DNA of 33,530 bases from an uncultured Hungatella sp. (GTDB taxonomy: Bacteria > Bacillota > Clostridia > Lachnospirales > Lachnospiraceae). A model generated the notes under the pieces. It worked only from the letters and a program-made list of their open reading frames with translations. It was not told where the DNA came from and did not search any database. This document shows positions 1-8,836 of this stretch, one piece after another. The position numbers and the translations under genes were made by a program. Position 1 is the stretch's first letter. Every line of letters starts with the position of its first letter. Where the stretch lies: contig CAMTAF010000034.1 of assembly GCA_947066955.1 (NCBI GenBank), positions 1 through 33,530 on the forward strand, in the 5' to 3' direction.

Positions 1-76
1 GCGGGGGAGTTTATCAATATAGTTTAGTTATATATCAATATGTCAGTACACTAGTTGGGGAACTAATTATCATGAT

Positions 77-3000
77 TTGAAATTTGGCTTAAAAGCTCTT
101 GCGAACAAGAGAGTTTTTCATGGACTCGACAATAATGGGGTTAGAACAGATGGTCAATTACCGACATCAGATGATGAAGAGGATCATAATTCTTACTTTG
201 GTATGACGTTCCATGCGGATTTTGTTGTTGACCCGGGATATATAGCACCTTTGCGTTATTTTTTCTTTGGGGATGATGATCTATGGGTATTTAAGTCAGA
301 AGTTGTTACTGATGAGAACGGCATTGAAAGGCTTGAGAATACAGAATTGATCGCCGATATGGGGGGTGTGCATCCCTCTATTGGTGAGTATGTAGATTTA
401 TGGGATTATATTGATCCTATCGAATATTTTGATGCTACTGGAGCTCCCAATAACTCTAAGAAATACCGTTTAACCTTTTACTATACTGAGCGTGGCGCAT
501 CAGGGTCTACTTGTTATATGAGATTTTCTTTGCCATTTGAGTCCTTGGTAACTGAACCGCCCAGCCATGAAAATAAGCTGAGAATTGAAAAAAATATCGA
601 GTCAGTTGATTCAGCAGTGGATAAACTTGGGGAATACGATGAATTTGTGTTTGAGTTACATCTTTTTAATGAAAATGAGACAGAATTTGTGAATCGATAT
701 CCTTATAAACGTTATAAAAAAGATGGTACTGAAATAGAAACATCGCATGACTATATGTTCACAAATGCCGAGTTTTATCTTAAAGATGGAGAATATATTA
801 TTATAGATAATCTCCCTGCTGGTATGACTTATACGGTAAAAGAGCTTAATGAGATTAGGAATGAACAGACAAAAGAGAAAAGGACTTACGCCTCTACTGC
901 GTTTTATACTGGCACTATTGAAGATGGAATTGACAATAATGTTAGGGTAGAAGGTAAGGAAGTCAGCGGAAGAGTAGATGATAAAGCTCATATCGAATTG
1001 CCTAAGATGAATTATGTTGCATATGTCAATGCCCTTAACCCAGGGGTCCTGACTCTGAAAAAGCAGATGACAGGTGATAATATTCCTGTAGGAGAGCATA
1101 GTTTTAAGTTTAATGTTACACTTACAGATAGTAATGGTACACCTGTTCCTAAATTGTCTTGGTTGAAATATGTATCTGAAGATAATGGTAAACCAGATTC
1201 CCCAATGAAGAAGCAGGAGGACATTGAAAGTAGTTCCGGGCAATATGTTTTCGATTTAGAAGCCGGTGAGAAGATCATGCTTTACAACTTGCCGGTAGGC
1301 ACAAAGTATACAATCAAGGAAGAACCTGATGAGCATTTCCCATTGAATAAAGTTGAAGTCAATGGAAATAGGATTACCTCAAATAATAATATGATTGAGG
1401 GTTCTATAGCGGACAATTCTACCAGAGTTGACGTAGTGTATACTAATACCGCAGAGGTTTCGATTGAAAAGTCACAGGCGAAAGTCGTTGATGGTGAAGA
1501 GAACAGATTTACTACAGACGTTCTGACTGTGGAAGAGGGAAATAAAGTCGCGTATCGGCTTACTGTAAAAAATAATAGTAAAGTGTCTGTTCAGAATTTA
1601 ACTGTGGAGGACAAAATTCCTCTTGATAATAAGAATGGAAACAGGTTGATATTAGTGCAGGACACTATTACTGGGAACGGGAGTCTACAAGATGATGGCG
1701 AGACAATTCTTTGGACGATAGAGGAAATAGAATCTGGTGGATATGTAAATCTGGAGTTTCAGGTAGAAGTGCCAGAGGTTAGCGAAAGCCAAAGCTGGAA
1801 AAACATAGCGGTTTTGAAAGAACCAGATAGGCCAGATGTACCAGATGAACCTTCTAACCCTGTATATATTGCTCCGAAGCTGGAAATTAAAAAGGATCAG
1901 TCCAGAAATGGAGGAACGAGAACCACAGATATTTTAGGAGTAAATCCAGGTGACGAGGTTACTTACTACATTACTGTAAAGAACAATAGCGAAGGTGACG
2001 CTAAAGATGTGACTGTGACTGATGAAATCCCGCTCAGTGATAAGCCAGAGGGTGAAAACAAATATCGCCTGGAGAACGCGGTATCCATTAAAGGTAAGAT
2101 TCTTGAAACAGACAAGGTGTTCGGCGGCAAGCAGGAAGGCGACACCATCAAATGGGATCTGTTTGATTTGGCAGCAGGACAGACGGCGGAATTAGAGTTT
2201 ACAGTTACAGTTCCGGAGAATGGTTATCACTGGAAAAATGTGGGCTATGTAAGTTACACTCCAGATGTGGAACAAGATCCTAATGATCCCGATGCGCCAA
2301 AACCAGGCCCGACTTCTCCAGAGCCGACCAATGAGGTAGAGATCGAGAAGGGCATTGTAATTAAGAAAGCCCAAAAATTGAATGATGAGGGCAATTTTGA
2401 GTCAAATCCTTTGGTTGTAAAAGAGGGAAGTATTGTAACTTATCAGATTACAGTACAAAATGATCGCGATGCTACGGTTCGCAATCTGGTGATAGAGGAC
2501 GAGATTCCACTTGACGACACCGGGGCTAACCGTCTGAAACTTGTAGAGGGTTCTATCAACGCAGGAGGAACTCTTGACAGCGATGGAAAAACTATTCGAT
2601 GGTTGATTTCAGAGTTAGAGCCTCAGAAGGATGTAAAACTGGAATTTAAGGTTGAAGTGGAAAAGATCGGAGAAAGTCAGAGCTGGAAGAATATAGCGAT
2701 ACTTAAAGAACCTGATAAACCCGATAAACCATCCAACCCAGTGTATGATGTCCCCGGTCTCGTGATCAGTAAAGATCAGTCACGAAACGGAGGAGACAGA
2801 ACTACAGATACTCTGACAGTAAAAGCAGGGGATAAAGTCACCTATTATATTACTGTATTTAATAACGGAAAAGGCGACGCGAAAGATGTAACAGTAACAG
2901 ATGAGATCCCACTTAATATTTTGCCGGCGGATGACAAAAATCACCGTCTTGGACCGGTGGAGGAAGGTTCTATCAAGGGAACGGTCAATGGGACAGACCA

Positions 3001-6000
3001 AAACTTTGGCGGTTCTCAAGATGATACTGTTATTAAATGGGATAAATTCAATTTGAAAGCTGGTCAGACAGCTACACTGCAATTTACAGTTAGTGTTCCG
3101 GAAAAAGGTTTCCATTGGAAAAATGTGGGTTATGTGAGTTATACACCAGATATAAAACCAGACCCAGATGATCCCAATCCGCCAAAACCAGAGCCGACTA
3201 AGCCAGAACCTACTAATATAGTAGAGATCGAAAAGCCAGAGATCAGTATTCGAAAGACCCAGTATGTAGGAGACAACACTGCTGGAGAAACCGATAAACT
3301 GTTGAACGTAAAACCGAGTGATGTGATTACCTACTGCCTGACCGTATCCAATGGGTCAGACAAAGACGCCACAGATGTGATCATCACAGACCAGATCCCA
3401 GATGGCCTGACTCTTGTAAGTGGTTCCATCAGCGATGGAGGAACCATGGGAAGCAATAACACCATTACCTGGAAGTTTGTAACCCTGGGAGCCCACGATA
3501 GCAAAAAGCTTCAGTTCAAGGCTATCGTACCGCAGGTGGATCAAGCAGCTAAGTGGACGAATATCGCCTATGTGACCAGCGGAAATCCGGATCCCGATCC
3601 TGAGAAAGATCCCAAGACCCCATCCAATGAGGTAGAGGCGATTCCAGGTATCATCATCGAGAAGACCCAGCAGCTGAACGGGAAAGGCGAGCCCACCAAG
3701 GATCTGCTTCATGTGAAGAAGGATGATCAGGTGACCTACTATCTGACTGTCACCAATATCAGCGATGTCACGGCATTTGACGTGTATGTAAAAGATACGG
3801 TGCCGACAGATGATGCAGGAAATGAACTGAAATTGATAGAGGACTCTGTAAAAGGAGGAACCAGCCACACCGTCGCTAACAACAAGAGAGACATTACCTG
3901 GAAACTGGGAAATCTGAAGGCCGGAGAGAGCAGAACCGTAGAGTTCACCGTGATCGTTCCCGCAGGAGGAACCCACTGGATCAACGGAGCGTCCACAAAC
4001 TATATCCCGCCGGATCCCGAGAATCCCGACGAGCCAGGACCGGAAGACGACCGGACACCGGATATCCCCTCCAATGAAGTGGAGATCGAGAAACCCGAGA
4101 TCAACATCCGAAAGACTCAGTACATAGGAAACAATGCCGCAGGAGAGACCGATCAACAGCTGAACGTAAAACCGGGCGATGTGATCACCTACTGCCTGAC
4201 CGTATCCAACGGTTCAGACAAAGATGCCACTGACGTGATTGTCACCGATCAGATTCCAGAGGGACTGACTCTTGTAAATGGTTCCATCAGCGATGGAGGA
4301 ACCATGGGAAGCAATAACACCATTACGTGGAAGTTTGTAACCCTGGGAGCCCACAATAGCAAAAAGCTTCAGTTCAAGGCTACCGTACCGCAGGTGGATC
4401 AAGCAGCTAAGTGGACGAATATCGCCTATGTGACCAGCGGAAATCCGGATCCCGATCCTGAGAAAGATCCCAAGACCCCATCCAATGAGGTAGAGGCGAT
4501 TCCAGGTATCATCATCGAGAAGACCCAGCAGCTAAACGGGAAAGGCGAGCCCACCAAGGACCTGCTTCATGTGAAGAAGGATGATCAGGTGACCTACTAT
4601 CTGACTGTCACCAATGTCAGCGATGCCACAGCATTTGATGTGGTTGTAAAGGATACGGTGCCAACAGACAACGCAGGAAATGAACTGAAATTAGTGGAGA
4701 ACTCTGTAAAAGGAGGAACCAGCCACACCGTCGCTAACAACGATAGAGACATTACCTGGAAACTGGGAAATCTGAAGGCCGGAGAGAGCAGAACCGTAGA
4801 GTTCACCGTGATCGTTCCCGCAGGAGGAACCCACTGGATCAACGGAGCGTCCACAAACTATATCCCGCCGGATCCCGAGAATCCCGACAATCCGGGACCA
4901 GAGGAAGACCGGACACCGGATATCCCCTCTAATGAGGTGGAGATCGAGAAACCGGAGATCAACATCCAGAAGACCCAGTACATAGGAAACAATGCCGCGG
5001 GAGAGACCAAAGATCTGCTGAGCGTAAAACCAGGCGACGTGATCACCTACTGTCTGACCGTATCCAACGGATCAGACAAAGACGCCACAGACGTGATTGT
5101 CACAGATCAAATTCCAGATGGCCTGACTCTTGTAAATGGTTCCATCAGCGATGGAGGAACCGTGGGGAGAGATCAGATCATCACCTGGAAACTTGGAACT
5201 CTGAAAGCCCATGACAGCAAGAAGGTTCAGTTCAAGGCCACTGTGCCGCAGGTGGATCAAGCAGCCAGATGGACCAATATCGCCTATGTGACCAGCGGAA
5301 ACCCGGATCCCGATCCTGAGGAAGATCCCAAGACTCCCTCCAACGAGGTAGAGGCGATTCCAGGCATCACCATCGAGAAGACCCAGCAGAGGAACGGGGA
5401 AGGCAAGCCCACCAAGAATCTGCTCCATGTAAAGAAAGACGATCAGGTGACTTACTATCTGACCGTCACCAACACCAGCGACGCTACGGCATTTGACGTG
5501 GACGTAAAGGATACGGTGCCAACCGATGACGCCGGAAATGAGCTGGGATTGCTGGCCGACTCCGTAAAAGGAGGCGAAAGCCACGAGATCAGCGGAAGAG
5601 AGATCACCTGGCATCTGGGAGATCTGGCTCCGGGAGCCAGTGAGGTGGTAGAGTTCACAGTGGTGGTACCGGCAGAGGGAACCCACTGGATCAACGGGGC
5701 CTCCACCAGCTACATTCCGCCGGATCCCGAGGATCCCGGCAAGCCAGGACCGGAAGAAGACCGGACACCAGATATCCCATCCAATGAGGTGGAGATCGAC
5801 AAGCCCGAGATCAAGATCCGAAAGACCCAGTACGTGGGCGACAACGTGGACCAGGCTACAGTAGATCTGCTGAGTGTAAAACCCGGCGACGTGATCACCT
5901 ACAGCCTGACCGTAACCAATGAGTCTGACACAGAAGCAACGGATGTGATTGTCACCGACCAGATCCCCGAGGGCCTGACTCTTGTAAATGGTTCTGTCAG

Positions 6001-8578
6001 CGATGGAGGAACCGTGGGAAGAGATGGGATTATCACCTGGAATCTGGGAACCATAGGAGCTCACGGCGAGAAGAGAGTGACATTCAAAGTCACGGTGCCT
6101 CAGACAGATCAGTCAGCCAGATGGCGCAATATCGCCTATGTGACCAGCGGAAACCCGGATCCCGATCCGGAAGAAGATCCCAAGACCCCGTCCAACGAGG
6201 TAGAGGCGATTCCAGGCATCACCATCGAGAAGACCCAGCAGCGGAACGGAGAAGGCGAGCCCACCAAGAATCTGCTTCATGTGAAGGCTGATGACAGGGT
6301 AACCTATTACCTGACCATTATCAACACCAGCGATGCCACTGCATTTGACGTGATGGTAAAGGATACGATCCCGACAGATAACGCCGGCAATGAACTGCAG
6401 CTTGTGGCGGATTCCGTAAAGGGAGGAACCGGACACGAAATCAACGGTCGGGAGATCACCTGGACTTTGGGAGATTTGAAGGCCGGAGAGAAGCAAACCG
6501 TAGAGTTCACTGTGACAGTTCCCGCAGGAGGAACCCACTGGATCAACGGAGCGTCCACCAATTATATCCCGCCGGATCCGGAAGATCCGGAGAAACCAAG
6601 CCCGGATCCAGAGAGGACACCGGATATCCCCTCCAATGAGGTGGAGATCGACAAGAGCGACGCCAATGTTGCAGTCCGCAAACTCCAGTCCCTCAACGGC
6701 GGAGAGGCGACACTCAAAGTACTCAATGTAAAACCCGGCGATGTGATCACCTACCGTCTGGTGGTGAGCAATGAGTCGGAAAATCCTGTAGATGATGTGA
6801 TCGTCACTGATCCGGTGCCCGAGGGCCTGCTCCTTGATGAAGGCTCCATTGTACCGGAAGGAACCATTGAAACCAGCCAGAACGGTCAGCAGACCATCAC
6901 CTGGAAGCTTGGGACTCTGCAAGCAGGGGAAGAGAAGACTCTTGAATTCAAGGTCACTGTACCCAAGGCAGAGAAAGCAGCCAGATGGACCAACATCGCC
7001 TATGTGACCGAGGGAGACCCGGACCCCGATCCGGAAGATCCCAAGACCCCGTCCAACGAGGTAGAAGCTGTGCCAGGCATCGCGATTGAGAAGGAGCAGC
7101 AGGTCAACGGGCAGGGAGAGCCCACCAAGGAAACTCTCCATGTACAGAAAGGCGACCAGGTGACCTATTATCTGACCGTCACCAACATCAGCGAGGCAAA
7201 GGCATTTGACGTAATTGTAAAGGATCAGATTCCAGAGGACAGTGCCGGAAATCAGCTGGAGCTGGTGGAGGGCTCCGTAGAGGGAGGCGAAAGCCACACA
7301 GTCAGCGGAAGAGTCATCACCTGGAATGTGGGAGACTTGGAAGCAGGCCAGAGCCAGACCTTGAAGTTTACGGTGAAAGTGCCGTCAGACGGAAGCCGCT
7401 GGAAGAACATAGCAACCACCAGTTATGTGCCCGGAGATCCTGACGATCCCGAGAACCCGGATCCTGAGAATCCAGGTCCCGAGAGGCCGAACCCGGACGA
7501 TCCGGAGCCGGAGAGAACCCCGGATATCCCATCCAACGAGGTGGAGATCGAGGCAGGAACAACCAGGATCCAGCTGAGAGCCAGGAAAGTATTAAACGGA
7601 GCGAATCTGATCAATGGTCAGTTTACCTTCCGGATTCAGGGAATCAGCGCTGAGATCGTAGAAGAAGCTGAAAATGAGACTGAGAGGTCCGAGACCTCCC
7701 AAAAGCCGGAAGAGGCTGGAGAAGCCACCCCATCCAACGCGGAGCGTCAGGAAAGCGAGACCGGGGACAACGGCGGTGAGTCCGGAGGCCTGTTGAGAAT
7801 AGGCGGAAAGACCGTCACAGGCAAGGTTCTGTTCCAGGCCCGGGCCTTAGTGAAGAGAGACGAGATGAGCGTCGGAAACCACACGGTTCCCATGCCGGCC
7901 GTCAACACAGCTACCAACAACGAGGATGGAGAGATCCTGTTCGGAGAGATCGAGTACTCTCTGCCGGGAACCTACACCTACAAGATCACCGAGGTGAGGG
8001 AGAACCGGAGAGGCTACACCTTCGACACCACAGAGTATATCGTGGAAGTATTGGTAACCCGCGATGACGCCACCGGAGAGCTGAGAGCCCAGGTCCAGAT
8101 CGTGAAGCCGGAGGGAGCAGATGAGATTCTGTTTACCAACCGCTACAGAAGATCCAGCGGCGGGGGCGGCGGCAATCCTGGCGGAGGCGGCGGCGGAGAC
8201 CCGCAGCCAGGTCCGGGAACCGATCCTACGCCGGAAAATCCGGATACCCCGAATCCAGATCCAACCCCGGAGAATCCAGAGAACCCACAGCCAACGCCAG
8301 ACACCCCGGCTTCGGTGCTGCCGGATCCCAACGATCCCAACAGCCCGCCGACGGTGACCATAGAGGAGAACGGAGTCCCCAGAACCTATGTAAAGGTATG
8401 GGATCCGGTGAATGAAGAATTCATATACATCCCAGAAGAAGACGTGCCGCTGTTCGGCCTGCTTCCCAAGACAGGGGAGGAAGACCGGAGGAGATGGCTG
8501 GGAGTCCTCCTGGCATTATCCTTAGCAGGAATCGGAACCCTGACTATGGAAGAACGCCGGAGAAAGAAAAAAGAATAA
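77..8578 (+). CDS. Giant LPXTG-anchored DUF11-repeat surface adhesin, 5' end truncated or outside frame
   Basis: The 2833-residue frame opens at a TTG and lacks any signal peptide, so this is probably the 3' part of a longer gene. Residues 40-155 resemble the fibro-slime/PA14-like head (GDDDLWVF at 65-72, DMGGVH at 94-99, ERGAS at 138-142). Residues about 165-300 and 320-455 look like Cna-B/SpaA-type isopeptide domains. From residue 461 to about 2490 there are 14 DUF11 domains in alternating A and B types, giving a long stalk. Residues about 2495-2685 resemble an FctA-type pilin domain. A Gly-rich then Pro-rich linker leads to LPKTG (2796-2800), a hydrophobic helix and a basic tail, the classic sortase signal. 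No sortase gene is in the window. The expected role is a surface-anchored adhesive fibre; the ligand is unknown. The first 2 kb is visibly more AT-rich than the repeats. The frame is open upstream only to a TAG at 20-22 and has no better start. Confidence 0.85.
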   Translation: MKFGLKALANKRVFHGLDNNGVRTDGQLPTSDDEEDHNSYFGMTFHADFVVDPGYIAPLRYFFFGDDDLWVFKSEVVTDENGIERLENTELIADMGGVHPSIGEYVDLWDYIDPIEYFDATGAPNNSKKYRLTFYYTERGASGSTCYMRFSLPFESLVTEPPSHENKLRIEKNIESVDSAVDKLGEYDEFVFELHLFNENETEFVNRYPYKRYKKDGTEIETSHDYMFTNAEFYLKDGEYIIIDNLPAGMTYTVKELNEIRNEQTKEKRTYASTAFYTGTIEDGIDNNVRVEGKEVSGRVDDKAHIELPKMNYVAYVNALNPGVLTLKKQMTGDNIPVGEHSFKFNVTLTDSNGTPVPKLSWLKYVSEDNGKPDSPMKKQEDIESSSGQYVFDLEAGEKIMLYNLPVGTKYTIKEEPDEHFPLNKVEVNGNRITSNNNMIEGSIADNSTRVDVVYTNTAEVSIEKSQAKVVDGEENRFTTDVLTVEEGNKVAYRLTVKNNSKVSVQNLTVEDKIPLDNKNGNRLILVQDTITGNGSLQDDGETILWTIEEIESGGYVNLEFQVEVPEVSESQSWKNIAVLKEPDRPDVPDEPSNPVYIAPKLEIKKDQSRNGGTRTTDILGVNPGDEVTYYITVKNNSEGDAKDVTVTDEIPLSDKPEGENKYRLENAVSIKGKILETDKVFGGKQEGDTIKWDLFDLAAGQTAELEFTVTVPENGYHWKNVGYVSYTPDVEQDPNDPDAPKPGPTSPEPTNEVEIEKGIVIKKAQKLNDEGNFESNPLVVKEGSIVTYQITVQNDRDATVRNLVIEDEIPLDDTGANRLKLVEGSINAGGTLDSDGKTIRWLISELEPQKDVKLEFKVEVEKIGESQSWKNIAILKEPDKPDKPSNPVYDVPGLVISKDQSRNGGDRTTDTLTVKAGDKVTYYITVFNNGKGDAKDVTVTDEIPLNILPADDKNHRLGPVEEGSIKGTVNGTDQNFGGSQDDTVIKWDKFNLKAGQTATLQFTVSVPEKGFHWKNVGYVSYTPDIKPDPDDPNPPKPEPTKPEPTNIVEIEKPEISIRKTQYVGDNTAGETDKLLNVKPSDVITYCLTVSNGSDKDATDVIITDQIPDGLTLVSGSISDGGTMGSNNTITWKFVTLGAHDSKKLQFKAIVPQVDQAAKWTNIAYVTSGNPDPDPEKDPKTPSNEVEAIPGIIIEKTQQLNGKGEPTKDLLHVKKDDQVTYYLTVTNISDVTAFDVYVKDTVPTDDAGNELKLIEDSVKGGTSHTVANNKRDITWKLGNLKAGESRTVEFTVIVPAGGTHWINGASTNYIPPDPENPDEPGPEDDRTPDIPSNEVEIEKPEINIRKTQYIGNNAAGETDQQLNVKPGDVITYCLTVSNGSDKDATDVIVTDQIPEGLTLVNGSISDGGTMGSNNTITWKFVTLGAHNSKKLQFKATVPQVDQAAKWTNIAYVTSGNPDPDPEKDPKTPSNEVEAIPGIIIEKTQQLNGKGEPTKDLLHVKKDDQVTYYLTVTNVSDATAFDVVVKDTVPTDNAGNELKLVENSVKGGTSHTVANNDRDITWKLGNLKAGESRTVEFTVIVPAGGTHWINGASTNYIPPDPENPDNPGPEEDRTPDIPSNEVEIEKPEINIQKTQYIGNNAAGETKDLLSVKPGDVITYCLTVSNGSDKDATDVIVTDQIPDGLTLVNGSISDGGTVGRDQIITWKLGTLKAHDSKKVQFKATVPQVDQAARWTNIAYVTSGNPDPDPEEDPKTPSNEVEAIPGITIEKTQQRNGEGKPTKNLLHVKKDDQVTYYLTVTNTSDATAFDVDVKDTVPTDDAGNELGLLADSVKGGESHEISGREITWHLGDLAPGASEVVEFTVVVPAEGTHWINGASTSYIPPDPEDPGKPGPEEDRTPDIPSNEVEIDKPEIKIRKTQYVGDNVDQATVDLLSVKPGDVITYSLTVTNESDTEATDVIVTDQIPEGLTLVNGSVSDGGTVGRDGIITWNLGTIGAHGEKRVTFKVTVPQTDQSARWRNIAYVTSGNPDPDPEEDPKTPSNEVEAIPGITIEKTQQRNGEGEPTKNLLHVKADDRVTYYLTIINTSDATAFDVMVKDTIPTDNAGNELQLVADSVKGGTGHEINGREITWTLGDLKAGEKQTVEFTVTVPAGGTHWINGASTNYIPPDPEDPEKPSPDPERTPDIPSNEVEIDKSDANVAVRKLQSLNGGEATLKVLNVKPGDVITYRLVVSNESENPVDDVIVTDPVPEGLLLDEGSIVPEGTIETSQNGQQTITWKLGTLQAGEEKTLEFKVTVPKAEKAARWTNIAYVTEGDPDPDPEDPKTPSNEVEAVPGIAIEKEQQVNGQGEPTKETLHVQKGDQVTYYLTVTNISEAKAFDVIVKDQIPEDSAGNQLELVEGSVEGGESHTVSGRVITWNVGDLEAGQSQTLKFTVKVPSDGSRWKNIATTSYVPGDPDDPENPDPENPGPERPNPDDPEPERTPDIPSNEVEIEAGTTRIQLRARKVLNGANLINGQFTFRIQGISAEIVEEAENETERSETSQKPEEAGEATPSNAERQESETGDNGGESGGLLRIGGKTVTGKVLFQARALVKRDEMSVGNHTVPMPAVNTATNNEDGEILFGEIEYSLPGTYTYKITEVRENRRGYTFDTTEYIVEVLVTRDDATGELRAQVQIVKPEGADEILFTNRYRRSSGGGGGNPGGGGGGDPQPGPGTDPTPENPDTPNPDPTPENPENPQPTPDTPASVLPDPNDPNSPPTVTIEENGVPRTYVKVWDPVNEEFIYIPEEDVPLFGLLPKTGEEDRRRWLGVLLALSLAGIGTLTMEERRRKKKE
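3239..7554 (+). repeat. Tandem long repeats of about 858 bp encoding DUF11 A/B domain pairs
   Basis: Equivalent points in successive A-type domains fall at 3239, 4097, 4955 and 5807, and in B-type domains at 3661, 4519, 5377, 6229 and 7090, giving periods of 852-861 bp, always a multiple of three. The first two units are nearly identical at DNA level: only scattered single differences occur between 3541-3780 and 4399-4638. Later units diverge, and the two pairs before 3239 are much more diverged and AT-richer. This pattern suggests recent duplication or gene conversion. The two domain types differ at their ends: A-type domains close with a WTNIAYVTSGNPDPDP-like segment and B-type with HWINGASTNYIPPDPE-like. 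Confidence 0.9.
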
Positions 8579-8587
8579 AAGATGTAA

Positions 8588-8618
8588 AAAAGGGGCAGCC
8601 TTTGGCTGCCTCTTTTTA
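8588..8618 (+). terminator. Rho-independent terminator of the adhesin gene
   Basis: A perfect 7-bp stem GGCAGCC (8594-8600) / GGCTGCC (8604-8610) with a TTT loop, preceded by an A-run and followed by TCTTTTT. It lies about 15 nt after the adhesin stop codon. Confidence 0.92.
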
Positions 8619-8836
8619 CAGTCTTGTATTTTTTGCATGTCCATGGTAAAATGTGGACAGAGCAAAGATTTCTCACAACCCTGACAGAAAGTCAGGCGTA
8701 CAGGCGGCAGGAGCCGTGTCTTGAAAATTCTCATTTTCTATAGAAATCATGTGCTTTAAATCCATATGTAAAACCAAAACCGCCGCGCTATTGTTGCGGA
8801 GGAAAAAGGTATCCAAAAGAAAAGAGAGGAGAAGGG
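8619..8836. other. Intergenic stretch with small inverted repeats; no clear promoter
   Basis: Contents are a dyad TGTCCA (8638-8643)/TGGACA (8654-8659), a hairpin CCTGAC-AGAAA-GTCAGG (8680-8696) and a 12-bp palindrome TTTCTATAGAAA (8735-8746). A TTGAAA at 8721 and a TATAGA at 8739 are only 12 bp apart, too close for a standard sigma-A promoter. No gene was found here. Confidence 0.5.

Noticed and set aside
3356-7297. Long antisense ORFs (3356-4156, 5072-6064, 6113-7297 on the - strand)
   Set aside because: They are shadows of the adhesin repeats: the same antisense peptide recurs once per 858-bp unit, with no ribosome sites or recognisable domains.
3239-7554. Possible CRISPR-like array
   Set aside because: The repeats are 852-861 bp, in frame and protein coding, not short repeats with unique spacers.
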